Shown here in pieces: positions 43,903 through 55,126 of a DNA stretch of 64,000 nucleotides. How positions within the stretch are numbered: position 1 is the stretch's first letter; every line of letters starts with the position of its first letter. A program made the translations under genes and the position numbers. Below the pieces are notes generated by a model. That model ran no database searches. It was not told where the DNA came from and worked only from the letters and a program-made list of their open reading frames with translations. The DNA is from Thalassolituus maritimus (GTDB lineage Bacteria; Pseudomonadota; Gammaproteobacteria; Pseudomonadales; Oceanobacteraceae), in the NCBI RefSeq assembly GCF_900156675.1, contig NZ_FTOH01000003.1, forward strand, positions 186,001-250,000, written 5' to 3'.

Positions 43903-45834
43903 ATGCCTGTTATTACCCTTCCAGACGGCTCCAAACGCGAGTTCGATCAACCCGTTACCCTGATGCAAGTTGCCGAAGATATTGGCCCTGGTCTCGCCAA
44001 AGCGACCGTATGTGGTCGTATTAACGGTGAACTGGTCGATGCCTGTGAGCTGATCACCGATGACGCCGATGTCACTCTGATCACCGGTCGCGACGAAGAA
44101 GGTCTGGAAGTTATCCGTCACTCATTCGCTCACCTCGTTGGTCATGCCGTTAAGCAGCTGTACCCAACGGCTAAGATGGCCATTGGCCCGGTGATCGAAA
44201 ACGGCTTCTATTACGATATTGATTACGAGCGTCCATTTACACCCGAAGACCTCGAAGCCATCGAGAAGCGTGTTAAAGAGCTGATCAAGAAGGATTACGA
44301 AGTCATCAAGAAGATGACGCCGATCAAAGACGCACGCCGCGTGTTTGTTGATCGTGGTGAAGACTACAAAGTTGAGTTGATCGACGATCTGATCGAAAAA
44401 GGTGAAGAGGCGGTTGGCCTGTATCACCATGAAGAATACACAGATATGTGTCGTGGTCCGCACGTACCGAATACTCGTGTTATGCGTATCTTCAAGCTGC
44501 AACGTGTGTCTGGCGCCTACTGGCGTGGAGATTCTCAGAACGCTCAGCTGCAACGTATCTACGGTACTGCGTGGAACGACAAAAAAGAAATGAAAGCGTA
44601 TCTCCAGCGTCTTGAAGAGGCTGAGAAGCGCGACCACCGTAAACTGGCGAAGCAGCTGGATCTGTTCCACCTGCAGGAAGAAGCGCCGGGTATGGTGTTC
44701 TGGCATCCGAACGGCTGGACCATTTATCAGGTACTCGAGCAGTACATGCGTAGAGTTCAGAACGATGCTGGTTATCAGGAGATCAAGACCCCGCAGGTTG
44801 TTGATCGCACCTTGTGGGAGAAGTCTGGCCACTGGGAACACTACTCAGATGCCATGTTCACTACGGAATCTGAGAAGCGCAGCTACGCGGTGAAGCCGAT
44901 GAACTGCCCATGCCATATTCAGGTGTTCAATCAGGGTCTGAAGTCTTATCGTGAACTGCCGCTGCGTCTGGCTGAGTTTGGTTGCTGCCACCGTAATGAG
45001 CCATCCGGTGCGCTGCACGGCATTATGCGTGTGCGTGGCTTCACTCAGGATGATGCACACATCTTCTGCTCGAACAGCCAGATCCGTCAGGAAGCTTCTG
45101 ATTTCATCAAGCTGACTCTGGACGTCTACAAAGACTTCGGATTCGACGCGGTTGAAATGAAACTTTCAACGCGCCCGGAAGGTCGTATTGGTGAAGAGTC
45201 GCTTTGGGATGAAGCTGAAGCGGCACTGGAAGATGCTCTTAACGACGCCGGCCTCGACTGGGAACTCCAACCGGGTGAAGGTGCGTTCTACGGTCCTAAG
45301 ATTGAATTCTCTCTGCGCGACTGCATCGGCCGTGTATGGCAGTGCGGTACGATTCAGCTTGATTTCATGCTGCCAGAGCGTCTCGGTGCTCAGTTCGTCG
45401 ACGAAGATGGCGAGCGTAAGACGCCGGTTATGCTGCACCGTGCTATTCTTGGCTCGTTCGAGCGTTTTGTCGGCATTCTGATTGAACACTACGCGGGCGC
45501 AATGCCGCCATGGTTGTCTCCGAAGCAGGTCTCAATCCTGAATATCACAGACAGTCAGGCCGAATATTGCACGGAAATCGCCGAAAAACTCAAAGCTGCG
45601 GGCTTCAGGGCCGATGCGGACTTGAGAAATGAGAAGATCGGCTTTAAAATCCGCGAGCATACTTTACACAAGGTCCCTTTCCAGCTCGTGGTGGGGGACA
45701 AAGAAAAAGAAACAAACACTGTCGCAGTGCGCACCCGTAAGGGTGAAGACCTCGGTACAATGAGTGTCGACGAGTTTATTGCCATCCTCGAGAAGGCGAT
45801 TGCAGAACGCGGCCGGTTTGGAATGGAGAACTGA
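43903..45834 (+). CDS. thrS: Threonyl-tRNA synthetase
   Basis: Charges tRNA-Thr and edits misacylated Ser-tRNA-Thr. The product is 643 aa, full length: N-terminal TGS domain (about 1-60), editing domain with [14 protein letters not shown], class II catalytic core with MNCPCHI zinc ligand, motif 2 [13 protein letters not shown] and motif 3 [14 protein letters not shown], and a C-terminal anticodon-binding domain. AAGGA lies six bases before the ATG, directly after the proposed operator. The stop shares bases with the region where infC begins, so infC translation is closely linked. Confidence 0.97.
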   Translation: MPVITLPDGSKREFDQPVTLMQVAEDIGPGLAKATVCGRINGELVDACELITDDADVTLITGRDEEGLEVIRHSFAHLVGHAVKQLYPTAKMAIGPVIENGFYYDIDYERPFTPEDLEAIEKRVKELIKKDYEVIKKMTPIKDARRVFVDRGEDYKVELIDDLIEKGEEAVGLYHHEEYTDMCRGPHVPNTRVMRIFKLQRVSGAYWRGDSQNAQLQRIYGTAWNDKKEMKAYLQRLEEAEKRDHRKLAKQLDLFHLQEEAPGMVFWHPNGWTIYQVLEQYMRRVQNDAGYQEIKTPQVVDRTLWEKSGHWEHYSDAMFTTESEKRSYAVKPMNCPCHIQVFNQGLKSYRELPLRLAEFGCCHRNEPSGALHGIMRVRGFTQDDAHIFCSNSQIRQEASDFIKLTLDVYKDFGFDAVEMKLSTRPEGRIGEESLWDEAEAALEDALNDAGLDWELQPGEGAFYGPKIEFSLRDCIGRVWQCGTIQLDFMLPERLGAQFVDEDGERKTPVMLHRAILGSFERFVGILIEHYAGAMPPWLSPKQVSILNITDSQAEYCTEIAEKLKAAGFRADADLRNEKIGFKIREHTLHKVPFQLVVGDKEKETNTVAVRTRKGEDLGTMSVDEFIAILEKAIAERGRFGMEN

Positions 45835-45836
45835 TC

Positions 45837-46376
45837 ATCAGACGCGATAATAGAAGAGGAGCACGTGATAATCGTGCCCCCATTAACGACCAGATTCGTG
45901 CAAACGAAGTCCGGTTAATCGGAGCAGACGGCGAGCAAGTAGGCGTCGTTTCTTTACGCGAAGCCCTTGAGGCCGCCCAAGAAGCCGAACTGGATCTGGT
46001 TCAGATTTCAGATGGCGATCCGATCGTCTGTAAGATCATGGACTTCGGCAAGAAGCTCTACGAAGAGAAGAAGCAGAAAGCCGAAGCCAAAAAGAAACAG
46101 CACCAGGTGCAGATTAAGGAAGTCAAATTCCGTCCGGGTACGGAAGAAGGCGACTATCAGATCAAACTGCGTAACCTGAAGCGCTTCCTCGAAGCGGGCA
46201 ACAAAGCGAAAGTATCGCTGCGTTTCCGCGGTCGTGAGATGGCGCACCAGAACCTGGGTATGGAACTGATGATGCGTGTCGAGAAAGATCTCGAAGAACT
46301 CGGCAGCGTAGAACAGCGTCCTAAGATGGAAGGTCGCCAGATGATCATGGTCATCGGCCCATCCAAAAAGAAGTAG
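45837..46376 (+). CDS. infC: Translation initiation factor IF-3, with AUC start codon
   Basis: IF-3 promotes subunit dissociation and rejects wrong start codons. The conserved N-terminal domain ([20 protein letters not shown]) begins well before the first in-frame ATG at 46038, and no ATG, GTG or TTG exists in frame between the thrS stop and that domain. The start must be a rare codon. ATC at 45837 has GGAG eight bases upstream and gives 179 aa, like E. coli IF-3; ATC 45834, overlapping the thrS TGA, is the other option. A non-canonical start (AUU in E. coli) lets IF-3 repress its own synthesis. Missed by finders limited to standard starts. Confidence 0.9.
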   Translation: MRRDNRRGARDNRAPINDQIRANEVRLIGADGEQVGVVSLREALEAAQEAELDLVQISDGDPIVCKIMDFGKKLYEEKKQKAEAKKKQHQVQIKEVKFRPGTEEGDYQIKLRNLKRFLEAGNKAKVSLRFRGREMAHQNLGMELMMRVEKDLEELGSVEQRPKMEGRQMIMVIGPSKKK

Positions 46377-46400
46377 TCTGGTTTTCAAATGAATACGCAG

Positions 46401-46420
46401 ACCCCGGCGCTTGCCGGGGT
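46401..46420 (+). promoter_or_regulatory. Hairpin in the infC-rpmI leader
   Basis: ACCCCGGC-GCTT-GCCGGGGT, a very stable eight-base-pair stem 24 bases after infC, without a real T run. The 155-base infC-rpmI gap also holds TACAG/CTGTA further on. In E. coli this region folds into the L20-binding control element for rpmI-rplT, so it may serve the same purpose. Confidence 0.45.
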
Positions 46421-46531
46421 TTGTGCGTTCTGCCAGACGCTGCGTCGGCCTGAGTTGGGCAGGCGTTATTACGGCAGAGATTGTACAGGGTCTTAGTTTC
46501 TGTACGTCTCATAACTTTCAGGAGTATGAAA

Positions 46532-46726
46532 ATGCCTAAGATCAAAACTAAGAGCGGCGCTGCGAAGCGCTTCAAAAAGACTGCGAACGGTTTCAAGCAC
46601 CGTAATGCTTTCCGCAGCCACATCCTGACTAAGAAGAGCACGAAGCGTAAGCGCCACCTGCGTGGTATGTCTCAGCTGCACGCTGCAGACAAGAAGCTTG
46701 TTATTCGTATGCTTCCTAATCTTTAA
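46532..46726 (+). CDS. rpmI: 50S ribosomal protein L35
   Basis: A 64-aa, strongly basic ribosomal protein, starting [15 protein letters not shown]. The ATG at 46532 matches the universal L35 start; the same frame opens earlier without family support. CAGGAG lies eight to ten bases upstream. Ends 21 bases before rplT, with which it forms the L20-regulated pair. Confidence 0.97.
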   Translation: MPKIKTKSGAAKRFKKTANGFKHRNAFRSHILTKKSTKRKRHLRGMSQLHAADKKLVIRMLPNL

Positions 46727-46747
46727 TCGACTGTCAGGAGATAAATT

Positions 46748-47101
46748 ATGGCTCGTGTAAAACGTGGTGTTGTCGCTCGTCGTCGTCACAAGAAAATTCT
46801 GAAGCAGGCTAAAGGTTACTACGGTGCCCGCAGTCGCGTGTTCCGCGTTGCTAAGCAAGCGGTAATCAAAGCAGGTCAGTACGCTTACCGTGACCGTCGT
46901 CAGCGTAAGCGTCAGTTCCGTCAGCTGTGGATTGCGCGTATCAACGCTGGTGCACGTCAGAACGGTCTGTCTTACAGCAAGTTCATCAATGGCCTGAAAA
47001 AAGCCACTGTTGAAATTGACCGTAAGGTTCTGGCTGATCTGGCTGTGAATGAAAAAGCAGCGTTTGCGGCTCTGGTTGAAAAAGCCAAGTCCAGCCTGTA
47101 A
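46748..47101 (+). CDS. rplT: 50S ribosomal protein L20
   Basis: A 117-aa basic protein, starting [16 protein letters not shown], of normal length. L20 binds 23S rRNA early in large-subunit assembly and, in E. coli, represses rpmI-rplT translation. CAGGAG precedes the ATG. Followed by an intrinsic terminator. Confidence 0.97.
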   Translation: MARVKRGVVARRRHKKILKQAKGYYGARSRVFRVAKQAVIKAGQYAYRDRRQRKRQFRQLWIARINAGARQNGLSYSKFINGLKKATVEIDRKVLADLAVNEKAAFAALVEKAKSSL

Positions 47102-47162
47102 TTTCACCGCGCTCTTCTGAGCACGCGGAACCGGGCCAGCCATTAGCTTGACTGGCCAAAGG

Positions 47163-47204
47163 ATAGGGGAGTGGCTTTCTTTGAAAGACCTCCCCTATTT
47201 TTTT
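47163..47204 (+). terminator. Terminator or attenuator between rplT and pheS
   Basis: ATAGGGGAG and CTCCCCTAT form a perfect nine-base-pair stem, with an 18-base loop, followed by TTTTTT. It should stop most transcripts from the infC-rplT side before pheST. Confidence 0.85.
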
Positions 47205-47222
47205 GCGTTATTAAACACATTC

Positions 47223-47277
47223 AGTGCTTACCAGAGCTTCTTCTATAGGATGCCCTGAGGGAATTCCGGTAAGCACT
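47223..47277 (+). promoter_or_regulatory. Structured leader of pheS
   Basis: AGTGCTTACC and GGTAAGCACT are perfect complements 35 bases apart, with a smaller CCC-TGA-GGG hairpin near the second arm. It lies just after the terminator and 32 bases before the pheS ATG. A leader this regular suggests RNA-level control of phenylalanyl-tRNA synthetase; the mechanism is not clear. Confidence 0.5.
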
Positions 47278-47291
47278 TAATCAAAAAATGA

Positions 47292-48314
<1,023 letters not shown>

Positions 48315-48332
48315 TTCAGGGGATATTAAGAA

Positions 48333-50720
48333 ATGAAATTCAGCGAACAGTGGTTACGCGAATGGGTTAACCCTGAGATTACGACTCAGGAACTGGTCGA
48401 TCACCTGACTCTTGCGGGTCTTGAGGTCGATGGAGAAGAGCCGGTTGCCGGTGAATTTTCTGGTGTGGTTGTTGGTCAGGTTGTCAGCCGTGAGCAGCAC
48501 CCGGATGCCGATAAACTGAGTCTGTGTCAGGTGACTGATGGCACTGATAATTTCCAGATCGTCTGTGGTGCGGCGAACGTGCGCGAAGGCCTGAAAATTC
48601 CTTTCGCCAAAATCGGTGCGGTTCTGCCAACCGAAGATGGCAAAGGCTTCAAAATTAAAAAAGCCAAACTGCGTGGCGTTGAGTCATTCGGCATGCTGTG
48701 TGCCGAAGCAGAGCTTGGCATGGCAGAAAGCTCTGAAGGCCTGATGGAATTGCCGGAAACAGCACCTGTCGGCGCAGATTTCCGCGAATACCTGAACCTC
48801 GATGACACCGTCATTGAAGTCGACCTGACACCAAACCGTGCAGACTGCCTGAGCATTGCAGGTCTGGCACGCGAAACTGGCGTACTGACACGCACAGAAG
48901 TGAAACCGCCGCTCGTGGCTGATGTTGCAGCATCAATTGATGATAAAGCGTCTGTCGAAGTGACTGCGTCAGATGCCTGCCCACGCTATCTCGGTCGTAT
49001 CGTGAAAGGCGTGAACGTAAAAGCAGAAACGCCACTGTGGATGGTTGAGAAACTGCGCCGTGGCGGTATCCGCTCGATTGATCCTGTCGTGGATATTACC
49101 AACTACGTATTGCTGGAACTGGGTCAGCCGATGCACGCTTTTGACCTTGCTCAGGTAGAAGGTGGCATCCGTGTACGTATGGCAGAAGAGGGCGAAAAGC
49201 TGACTCTGCTGGACGGACAGGAAGTCGAACTGAACGCAGACACTCTGGTGATTGCTGACCACAGCAAACCTCTGGCTATGGCCGGTGTAATGGGCGGCGA
49301 GCACTCAGGTGTGAACGGTGACACGCAAGACCTGCTGTTAGAAGCGGCCTTCTTCAACCCGATTGCGATCGCCGGTCGTGCACGTAACTACGGTCTGCAC
49401 ACCGATTCTTCGCACCGTTTTGAGCGTGGCGTTGACTACAACCTGGCCAATACTGCGATGGAACGTGCGACTCAGCTCGTTATTGATATCTGCGGTGGTC
49501 AGGCGGGTCCGGTGACAGAAGTAACTGCCGAAGACAAACTGCCAGAAGCAGCCACCATTACTCTGCGTCGCAAGCGCATCGAGCAAGTCCTGAGCCTGAC
49601 CATGGCTGACGACGAAGTGACCGATATTCTGGTGCGTCTTGGCATGGATACTGAAACCACCGCTGAAGGCTGGACAGTAAAAGCACCGTCGTATCGTTTT
49701 GATATGGCGATCGAAGCTGACCTGATTGAAGAGCTGGCGCGCATCTACGGCTATAACCGTCTGCCTACCCGTGTTCCTGCGGCGGCGACGCCTCTGGCAA
49801 AAGCCCCTGAATCCCGTATGCCGATCCGCGACCTGCGTCGCCAGATCATTGCTCGCGGTTATCAGGAAGCGATTACCTACAGCTTTGTTGAGCCAGAGCT
49901 GCAGAAAGCCCTCGATCCTGAGCGTGAAGCTCTGCCTCTGCTGAACCCGATTTCAGCGGACATGGGCGTGATGCGTACGACTCTGCTGACAGGTCTGGTG
50001 TCTGCCGCCAGCTACAACCTCAAGCGTCAGCAGCCACGCGTTCGCCTGTTCGAGACTGGCCTGCGTTTTGTGCCTGAAGCTGATGGCCTCAAACAGACTC
50101 CTACGCTGGCGATGCTGGTGTGCGGTAATCGTCTGGCTCAGGGCTGGAGTGAGCAGGAAACACCGGTAGATTTCTTTGATCTGAAAGGTGACGTTGAGTC
50201 TCTGTTAGCTCGTGGCGGCGATGCCTCCGCGTATCGGTTCGAGTCTGCTCAGCATCCAGCACTGCATCCTGGCCAGACAGCGCGCGTTCTGAAGAACGGC
50301 GAGCCGATCGGTTGGATAGGCGCACTGCACCCGGCGACTCAGAAAAAAGTTGGTGTGAAGCAGACACTGTTTGTTGCCGAACTCGACCTTGAAGCCGTTC
50401 GTGATATTGCCGTGCCTTCGTATGGTGACATCTCGAAATTCCCTGAAATGCGTCGTGACCTGGCGTTGGTTGTAGACCAGTCAGTTCAGGTGGATCAGGT
50501 ATTCGACGGAATCCGAAGCGTAGCGGGGGATTACCTCACTAAGCTCAACCTGTTTGATGTATATGTCGGCAAAGGTATTGATCCTGATAGAAAAAGTCTC
50601 GCTTTGGGCTTGACGTGGCAGCATCCTTCACGCACTCTGACTGATGAAGAAGTGAACAACTCTGTGGAAGCAGTCTTGGCTCACCTCTCTGAAAGCATAG
50701 GAGCAACGTTAAGGGGTTAA
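48333..50720 (+). CDS. pheT: Phenylalanyl-tRNA synthetase beta subunit
   Basis: A 795-aa subunit with all expected parts: N-terminal tRNA-binding OB fold ([20 protein letters not shown], about 45-65), B3/B4 editing module, B5 domain, a catalytic-like core and a C-terminal ferredoxin-fold anticodon-binding domain from about residue 700 ([14 protein letters not shown]). Editing removes Tyr-tRNA-Phe. ATG ribosome site is weak but the family start is clear. One base separates it from ihfA, so the three genes are one transcript, as in E. coli. Confidence 0.97.
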   Translation: MKFSEQWLREWVNPEITTQELVDHLTLAGLEVDGEEPVAGEFSGVVVGQVVSREQHPDADKLSLCQVTDGTDNFQIVCGAANVREGLKIPFAKIGAVLPTEDGKGFKIKKAKLRGVESFGMLCAEAELGMAESSEGLMELPETAPVGADFREYLNLDDTVIEVDLTPNRADCLSIAGLARETGVLTRTEVKPPLVADVAASIDDKASVEVTASDACPRYLGRIVKGVNVKAETPLWMVEKLRRGGIRSIDPVVDITNYVLLELGQPMHAFDLAQVEGGIRVRMAEEGEKLTLLDGQEVELNADTLVIADHSKPLAMAGVMGGEHSGVNGDTQDLLLEAAFFNPIAIAGRARNYGLHTDSSHRFERGVDYNLANTAMERATQLVIDICGGQAGPVTEVTAEDKLPEAATITLRRKRIEQVLSLTMADDEVTDILVRLGMDTETTAEGWTVKAPSYRFDMAIEADLIEELARIYGYNRLPTRVPAAATPLAKAPESRMPIRDLRRQIIARGYQEAITYSFVEPELQKALDPEREALPLLNPISADMGVMRTTLLTGLVSAASYNLKRQQPRVRLFETGLRFVPEADGLKQTPTLAMLVCGNRLAQGWSEQETPVDFFDLKGDVESLLARGGDASAYRFESAQHPALHPGQTARVLKNGEPIGWIGALHPATQKKVGVKQTLFVAELDLEAVRDIAVPSYGDISKFPEMRRDLALVVDQSVQVDQVFDGIRSVAGDYLTKLNLFDVYVGKGIDPDRKSLALGLTWQHPSRTLTDEEVNNSVEAVLAHLSESIGATLRG

Positions 50721-50721
50721 C

Positions 50722-51027
50722 ATGACCGCCCTGACCAAAGCAGAACTGGCAGAAAAACTGTTTGAAGATCTTGGTCTTAATAAGCGTGAAGCGAAGGATA
50801 TGGTGGACATCTTTTTTGATGAAATCCGCGATAGCCTGAGCCGTAATGAGCAGGTGAAGTTATCAGGATTTGGTAACTTCGACCTGCGTGATAAGCGTCA
50901 GCGTCCGGGAAGGAATCCGAAGACAGGCGAGGAGATCCCTATTTCTGCTCGCCGGGTCGTGACGTTCAAACCGGGGCAGAAGCTCAAAATCCGGGTAGAA
51001 GCCTATGCTGGAAGCCAGCCACAATAA
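50722..51027 (+). CDS. ihfA: Integration host factor alpha subunit
   Basis: A 101-aa HU-family DNA-bending protein that pairs with IhfB. The N-terminal helices ([16 protein letters not shown]) and the DNA-intercalating arm with [18 protein letters not shown] are standard. The start is one base after the pheT stop (TAACATG), and the end overlaps the MerR gene. Confidence 0.96.
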   Translation: MTALTKAELAEKLFEDLGLNKREAKDMVDIFFDEIRDSLSRNEQVKLSGFGNFDLRDKRQRPGRNPKTGEEIPISARRVVTFKPGQKLKIRVEAYAGSQPQ

Positions 51028-51373
51028 CGAACTACCACCTATTCCATCGAAGCGTTACTTCACTATCGGTGAGGTCAGTGAGCTTTGCGATGTGAAGCCT
51101 CATGTTCTCAGGTATTGGGAACAGGAATTTCCAACTCTCAAGCCGGTCAAGCGTGCCGGTAATCGTCGTTATTATCAGCGTCAGGACGTCATTCTCGTCC
51201 GTGAAATCCGTGCTTTGCTGTATCAGGATGGCTACACCATTGGTGGTGCCCGACAAAAGCTGGAAGACAACGGAGAGTCCCAGGCGGTGGCTATGGATAA
51301 AGCCCTGATCAAAAACATGATACGCGAGTTAAAAGAGCTGGAAGATATGCTTAATCCAGACGCTAACTTCTGA
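51005..51373 (+). CDS. MerR-family transcriptional regulator
   Basis: A 122-aa protein with a MerR winged helix: [26 protein letters not shown], then [13 protein letters not shown], followed by a short helical tail without metal-binding Cys. This unnamed regulator is regularly encoded right after ihfA in gammaproteobacteria. Start overlaps ihfA by 23 bases. Target and effector unknown. Confidence 0.9.
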   Translation: MLEASHNNELPPIPSKRYFTIGEVSELCDVKPHVLRYWEQEFPTLKPVKRAGNRRYYQRQDVILVREIRALLYQDGYTIGGARQKLEDNGESQAVAMDKALIKNMIRELKELEDMLNPDANF

Positions 51374-51455
51374 CGAGCATCCCAAAAAAAGTTTACCTTT
51401 TCAGGCACTTAAGTATACTTAAACGCTCTGTTCACAGGCTTGTGGCAGCATAAGT

Positions 51456-51532
51456 CGGGATGTGGCGCAGTCTGGTAGCGCACTCGCCTGGGGGGCGAGT
51501 GGTCGCAGGTTCAAATCCTGTCATCCCGACCA
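51456..51532 (+). tRNA. tRNA-Pro (anticodon GGG)
   Basis: A complete 77-base cloverleaf: CGGGATG/CATCCCG acceptor, D arm GCGC/GCGC, anticodon stem CTCGC/GCGAG with loop CTGGGGG (anticodon GGG), T arm GCAGG-TTCAAAT-CCTGT, encoded CCA. It follows the merR gene by 82 bases, as in many relatives. Bases 51533-51780, up to the next gene, contain only the terminator below. Confidence 0.97.
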
Positions 51533-51603
51533 ATTTTAAATCCTGTCACTCTGATGAAACTCCATCTCTTCGATAGTCTGATGATTCTTAATAGCGCACT
51601 TTA

Positions 51604-51628
51604 AAACCGGGCTTTTGCCCAGTTTTTT
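51604..51628 (+). terminator. Intrinsic terminator downstream of tRNA-Pro
   Basis: AAACCGGGC-TTTT-GCCCAGTTT, with one G-C/A mismatch region, and a T run. It lies 70 bases after the tRNA. Confidence 0.7.
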
Positions 51629-51780
51629 GTTTCATGGCTGATCAGTCGACAGTAACAGACCCCTTGCGCTAGTAAATTGTCCCAATTTAACACCAGAGTG
51701 GTGTGGGGATGAGATGCTATCGTTGCTGTCAGTAAGCGGTGGCTGCGCTCACCGCTGGATAAAGTTGTATCAGAGAAGCA

Positions 51781-52848
51781 ATGAGAATTATGCAGACGAC
51801 GAAGCCAGTTTCTGAAAATCATCCATCAGTATCGTACGATAATAATGCTTCAAACCAGCGTCTGGTCGAATCACTCAGAATACTGAGTAAGCCATACCGG
51901 GCTACTCCCTGGTTGTTTAATGCACATACCCAGTTAATCTTTTATAGCCTGCGCAAGTATGGCTTTCAGCAGCGCAACGAAAGCGCATCGCTCTACGATT
52001 ACCATGAACAGCTGACAATGCAGGACGGTGGTCTGACAGCTTTATATTGGAGTGGCTACGATTTACCTGAAACAACACCAACGATCGTATTAATTCACAC
52101 CATCAGTGGTAGTCCGGATAGCATGGCAGAGCTCGTGCGCGATCTCGGGTTAAAAACGGGGTGGCGAATCGTGCTGTGTTTGCGGCGTGGGCATGGTCAG
52201 CTGCCATTGTTAACGCCACGGTTTAACATGGTGGGCTGTACTGAAGATTTTCGTGGGCAGCTTGCTCATATAAGAGAGCGCTTTCCTGATTCTCCACTTT
52301 ACGCTGTGGGCACATCAGCTGGTTCCGGTTTGTTAGTGCGATACCTGGGAGAAGAGGGGGGCGATGCTCCCTTCAAAGCGGCCTTTGCTTATTGCCCCGG
52401 ATACGACACAGGCACCTGCTTCGACAATGTGCATCCGCGATATAGCCGTATCATGGCAAAGAAGATGGTTCGCCAGTTTGTCTGCCCTAATGAGAGTGTG
52501 CTGTCTTCTCTGCGGACAGCAGACAGCCTGCTGACGGCTACTGATCTCGGCGATCTCTATCAAAAACTGTACGAGTTAGCGGGGTACGATGACTATCCGT
52601 CGTATGACCAGAATACGAATCCCATGAACGTCTTCGAGGATATTCGGATCCCCTTGATGGTGCTCAACGCAGAGGACGATCCAATCTGCCACATCAACAA
52701 CCTGGAGCCCTGGCGAGACAGGATGAAAACGATGGACAACGTTATTCTGGTGACAACGAGAAAGGGGAGTCATTGTGCGCATTATGAAGGTTGGTCCGCG
52801 CGTTCATGGTCGGCTCGCCTGATGAGTGACTATTTCAAGTCTGTGTAG
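51781..52848 (+). CDS. YheT-like alpha/beta hydrolase
   Basis: A 355-aa cytoplasmic hydrolase resembling YheT/ABHD proteins: an N-terminal NAHTQLIF motif, TIVLIHTISGSPDS oxyanion loop, nucleophile elbow GTSAGS, acid in LNAEDDPIC and His in GSHCAHYEG. The triad is therefore complete. Substrate is unknown, probably an ester or lipid. ATG 51790 is an alternative start. Monocistronic. Confidence 0.85.
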   Translation: MRIMQTTKPVSENHPSVSYDNNASNQRLVESLRILSKPYRATPWLFNAHTQLIFYSLRKYGFQQRNESASLYDYHEQLTMQDGGLTALYWSGYDLPETTPTIVLIHTISGSPDSMAELVRDLGLKTGWRIVLCLRRGHGQLPLLTPRFNMVGCTEDFRGQLAHIRERFPDSPLYAVGTSAGSGLLVRYLGEEGGDAPFKAAFAYCPGYDTGTCFDNVHPRYSRIMAKKMVRQFVCPNESVLSSLRTADSLLTATDLGDLYQKLYELAGYDDYPSYDQNTNPMNVFEDIRIPLMVLNAEDDPICHINNLEPWRDRMKTMDNVILVTTRKGSHCAHYEGWSARSWSARLMSDYFKSV

Positions 52849-52981
52849 AGACCATTGCAGCTCTTAGTGATTAATATCGATTGCTATTTGCATTTTTTCT
52901 TCGGGTTATTATTTCTTGAGGTTACAACTTTTTACAGAAAGGGTGTGGCCTGAAGAGATACATATTGGCTTAATATGGCGC

Positions 52982-53356
52982 ATGAAAAATCACTATAAAA
53001 AAATCATGCATCGCTCGATCTTATCCAGTCTCTTCGTGGGCCTGTTGTCATTATCCGCCAATGCTGTCGCCGATGAGCAGCCGACAGACAAAGAAATTCT
53101 CAAGATTCAGACCATCGCCAGTTGCATCGATGATGTCTACTACCAGGGTGGTTACGAAGAAGGCGATACTGCTCGTATCGACTTAATCGATACCATGCTG
53201 GTGCTGTTTGAGTTACCCGCCTATGACGAAGAGTATCTGTATATGGATGTTCCATACGACGGCAAACTCTCATCTGAACTCTATTATCAATGTATTAGCG
53301 GTCAACGTGACATGCTGGATGAAGCTGCGGACAGCCTGGGCTTCGCAGCTCACTAG
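52982..53356 (+). CDS. Small secreted protein of unknown function
   Basis: A 124-aa protein with a signal peptide (SILSSLFVGLLSLSANAVA, cleavage before DEQ) and a mature acidic domain of about 90 residues containing two Cys (in ASCIDDVYY and YYQCISGQ) that could form a disulfide. ATG 52982 is chosen; ATG 53009 would shorten the leader. No family recognised. Monocistronic, in an otherwise AT-rich area. Confidence 0.7.
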   Translation: MKNHYKKIMHRSILSSLFVGLLSLSANAVADEQPTDKEILKIQTIASCIDDVYYQGGYEEGDTARIDLIDTMLVLFELPAYDEEYLYMDVPYDGKLSSELYYQCISGQRDMLDEAADSLGFAAH

Positions 53357-53796
53357 TCAACCCTAATGTGAACGGGATACAAACGCGTGTCCCCATATCC
53401 TTCTGATTTCCCCCATTTCTATTTTCTGTATTTCATCTTTTTTCTATTTTTCTATAAAAATATCATACCGTTTATCCTCTGATATTTAACGCTTATCTGA
53501 AGCTGAAATTGCACCTTGAAAATCGATAATTTAAAAGCGTCACACTGGTCTTTGTGACTATTGTGCTTTTTATTAATTACTCATCAAAACTGGAAATTTA
53601 CGATTTTAAAAAATTCGTTTAGTTTGGGTTACTAATAATTACATATCCATCCTAAGTCATTGATTTTTATAGTTAAAAAAATCGTGTAAATAAGGAAACC
53701 AAGAGTAACAATTGTTTAGTAGCTGTAATTTTAAGTGCTCTGATAGAGTTTGTTGTAACTCCTTGATCTAAAAATATTAATAGTGGAGACAACATA
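53357..53796. other. 440-base AT-rich intergenic region
   Basis: Long runs of A and T, with no frame over 60 codons that looks coding. It carries the promoter of the FadL-like gene, whose ribosome site GGAG is near 53784. No clear hairpin or repeat was found. Confidence 0.6.
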
Positions 53797-55116
53797 ATGC
53801 CTTTCTCTATTCGCCCGTTAGCGGGTGTAACTGCTTTTTCTGCTCTGATGATGACAACAGGCGTACACGCCAATATGGGCACCATCGGCAATACCTATGG
53901 TCTGTTTCCGCAGGACGTAGCAACGACGCAGGCGCTTTCTATGTTCAACCAGGAAGTGTCGGCGACATATTACAACCCATCAAGACTGGTAAAAGATCAG
54001 CGTGGTGAGCTTTCTACCGGGCTTCTGCAGGCTGAAGCCAAGCTAGAGGCTGCGGGACCAGATCGTTCAGGTGATCTGCTGTCGCGAACGCCAACGGCAT
54101 CGGTATTGCTGGGATTGAAAACTGACCTGTCGAAGCTAACGACCTTTGACCACCCGATGTTTTTAGGTGCTGTTATCGGCGTAGAGAATTACGGCTTCTC
54201 TCTACTTGAATTTCAGTCTGAGACCAGCGAAGGCGGGCAGTTTCTGGAATACGACCGCCAGCCTCTGTTTGTCAGTGTTGGTGGTGCTACCGAACTGTTC
54301 CGTGGCTTTAGCGGCGGCCTGTCTGCGCGGGCGACGTTAAATAACAATGCGACGCTGACAACCACGACTGACCTCGCAGGTAACACACAATACGAATCTT
54401 TGAATGTGCAGGCTGAGCCAGCCTTATCATTTACGCTCTCGAATACGCTTGATCTGGGTGAAATGTTCTGTCCGTATTACGACTGTGCCGTCACCGGGCT
54501 TGAGTTTGCTGTGGCATACCAACAGCGTTCTTACTCTCGCACCAAAGTAGAAGCAACGACGGTCATTCCGGGTCTTATTCCGGCCTCTGATCCCCTTAAT
54601 TTCACCATTCAGACGTACGACTCTTTTCAGCCAACCACCATTACAGCAGGCACGCAGTTCGATCGGGGATCAATCCGCATTGGCGCGGCGCTCGAATATC
54701 AGGAGTGGTCGACTCTCGAAGACCAGTTTTCAAGCGACACCATCAAAGATCAGGCCGGTGCCGAATTTGAAGACATCATGATTCCGCGGCTTGGCGCAGA
54801 GTATCGTTTGGGTGAGTCGTTCTCACTGTTGGGCGGCTTTTCTTATCGACCAACTGCGCTGAAAAGTACTCAGACCGTAGACGTAAACCTGTTTGATACA
54901 GATCGCTATATCGTTGGTGTAGGGCTGTCGGCCAAGGTGGGTAAGCAGATGTTCCTTGCTCATCCACTGCAGATTGACCTCGGCTATCAGCGTCAGGAGC
55001 TGGTCGACCGCGATTTTACCATTGCGAATTCCCGTCCTGGCACAGCCAATAATATTGAAGTGACTACCGGCGGTAGCGTGGATGTATTCAGCGGCTCTAT
55101 CAGCCTGAAGTTCTGA
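53797..55116 (+). CDS. FadL/OmpP1-family outer membrane transporter
   Basis: A 439-aa beta-barrel protein with a signal peptide (to about residue 25, GVHA) and the FadL-like N-terminal plug pattern (QALSMFNQEVSATYYNPSRL, in place of the usual NPA). Alternating strands fill the rest, ending in a terminal Phe for BAM recognition. Such channels import long-chain fatty acids or hydrocarbons. Two closely spaced Cys (MFCPYYDC) in a loop are unusual. It is followed after ten bases by a large lipoprotein gene with which it is probably co-expressed. Confidence 0.85.
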   Translation: MPFSIRPLAGVTAFSALMMTTGVHANMGTIGNTYGLFPQDVATTQALSMFNQEVSATYYNPSRLVKDQRGELSTGLLQAEAKLEAAGPDRSGDLLSRTPTASVLLGLKTDLSKLTTFDHPMFLGAVIGVENYGFSLLEFQSETSEGGQFLEYDRQPLFVSVGGATELFRGFSGGLSARATLNNNATLTTTTDLAGNTQYESLNVQAEPALSFTLSNTLDLGEMFCPYYDCAVTGLEFAVAYQQRSYSRTKVEATTVIPGLIPASDPLNFTIQTYDSFQPTTITAGTQFDRGSIRIGAALEYQEWSTLEDQFSSDTIKDQAGAEFEDIMIPRLGAEYRLGESFSLLGGFSYRPTALKSTQTVDVNLFDTDRYIVGVGLSAKVGKQMFLAHPLQIDLGYQRQELVDRDFTIANSRPGTANNIEVTTGGSVDVFSGSISLKF

Positions 55117-55126
55117 GGAGGTCGAC

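Noticed and set aside
44122-44841. A 239-codon minus-strand frame opposite thrS
   Set aside because: Shadow of a strongly biased coding strand; composition (many His, Phe, Leu from complementing Glu/Asp/Lys codons) is typical of antisense frames.
46038-46376. A 112-aa IF-3 starting at the internal ATG 46038
   Set aside because: It would lack the N-terminal domain, which is plainly encoded upstream in the same frame with a correctly spaced ribosome site and ATC start.
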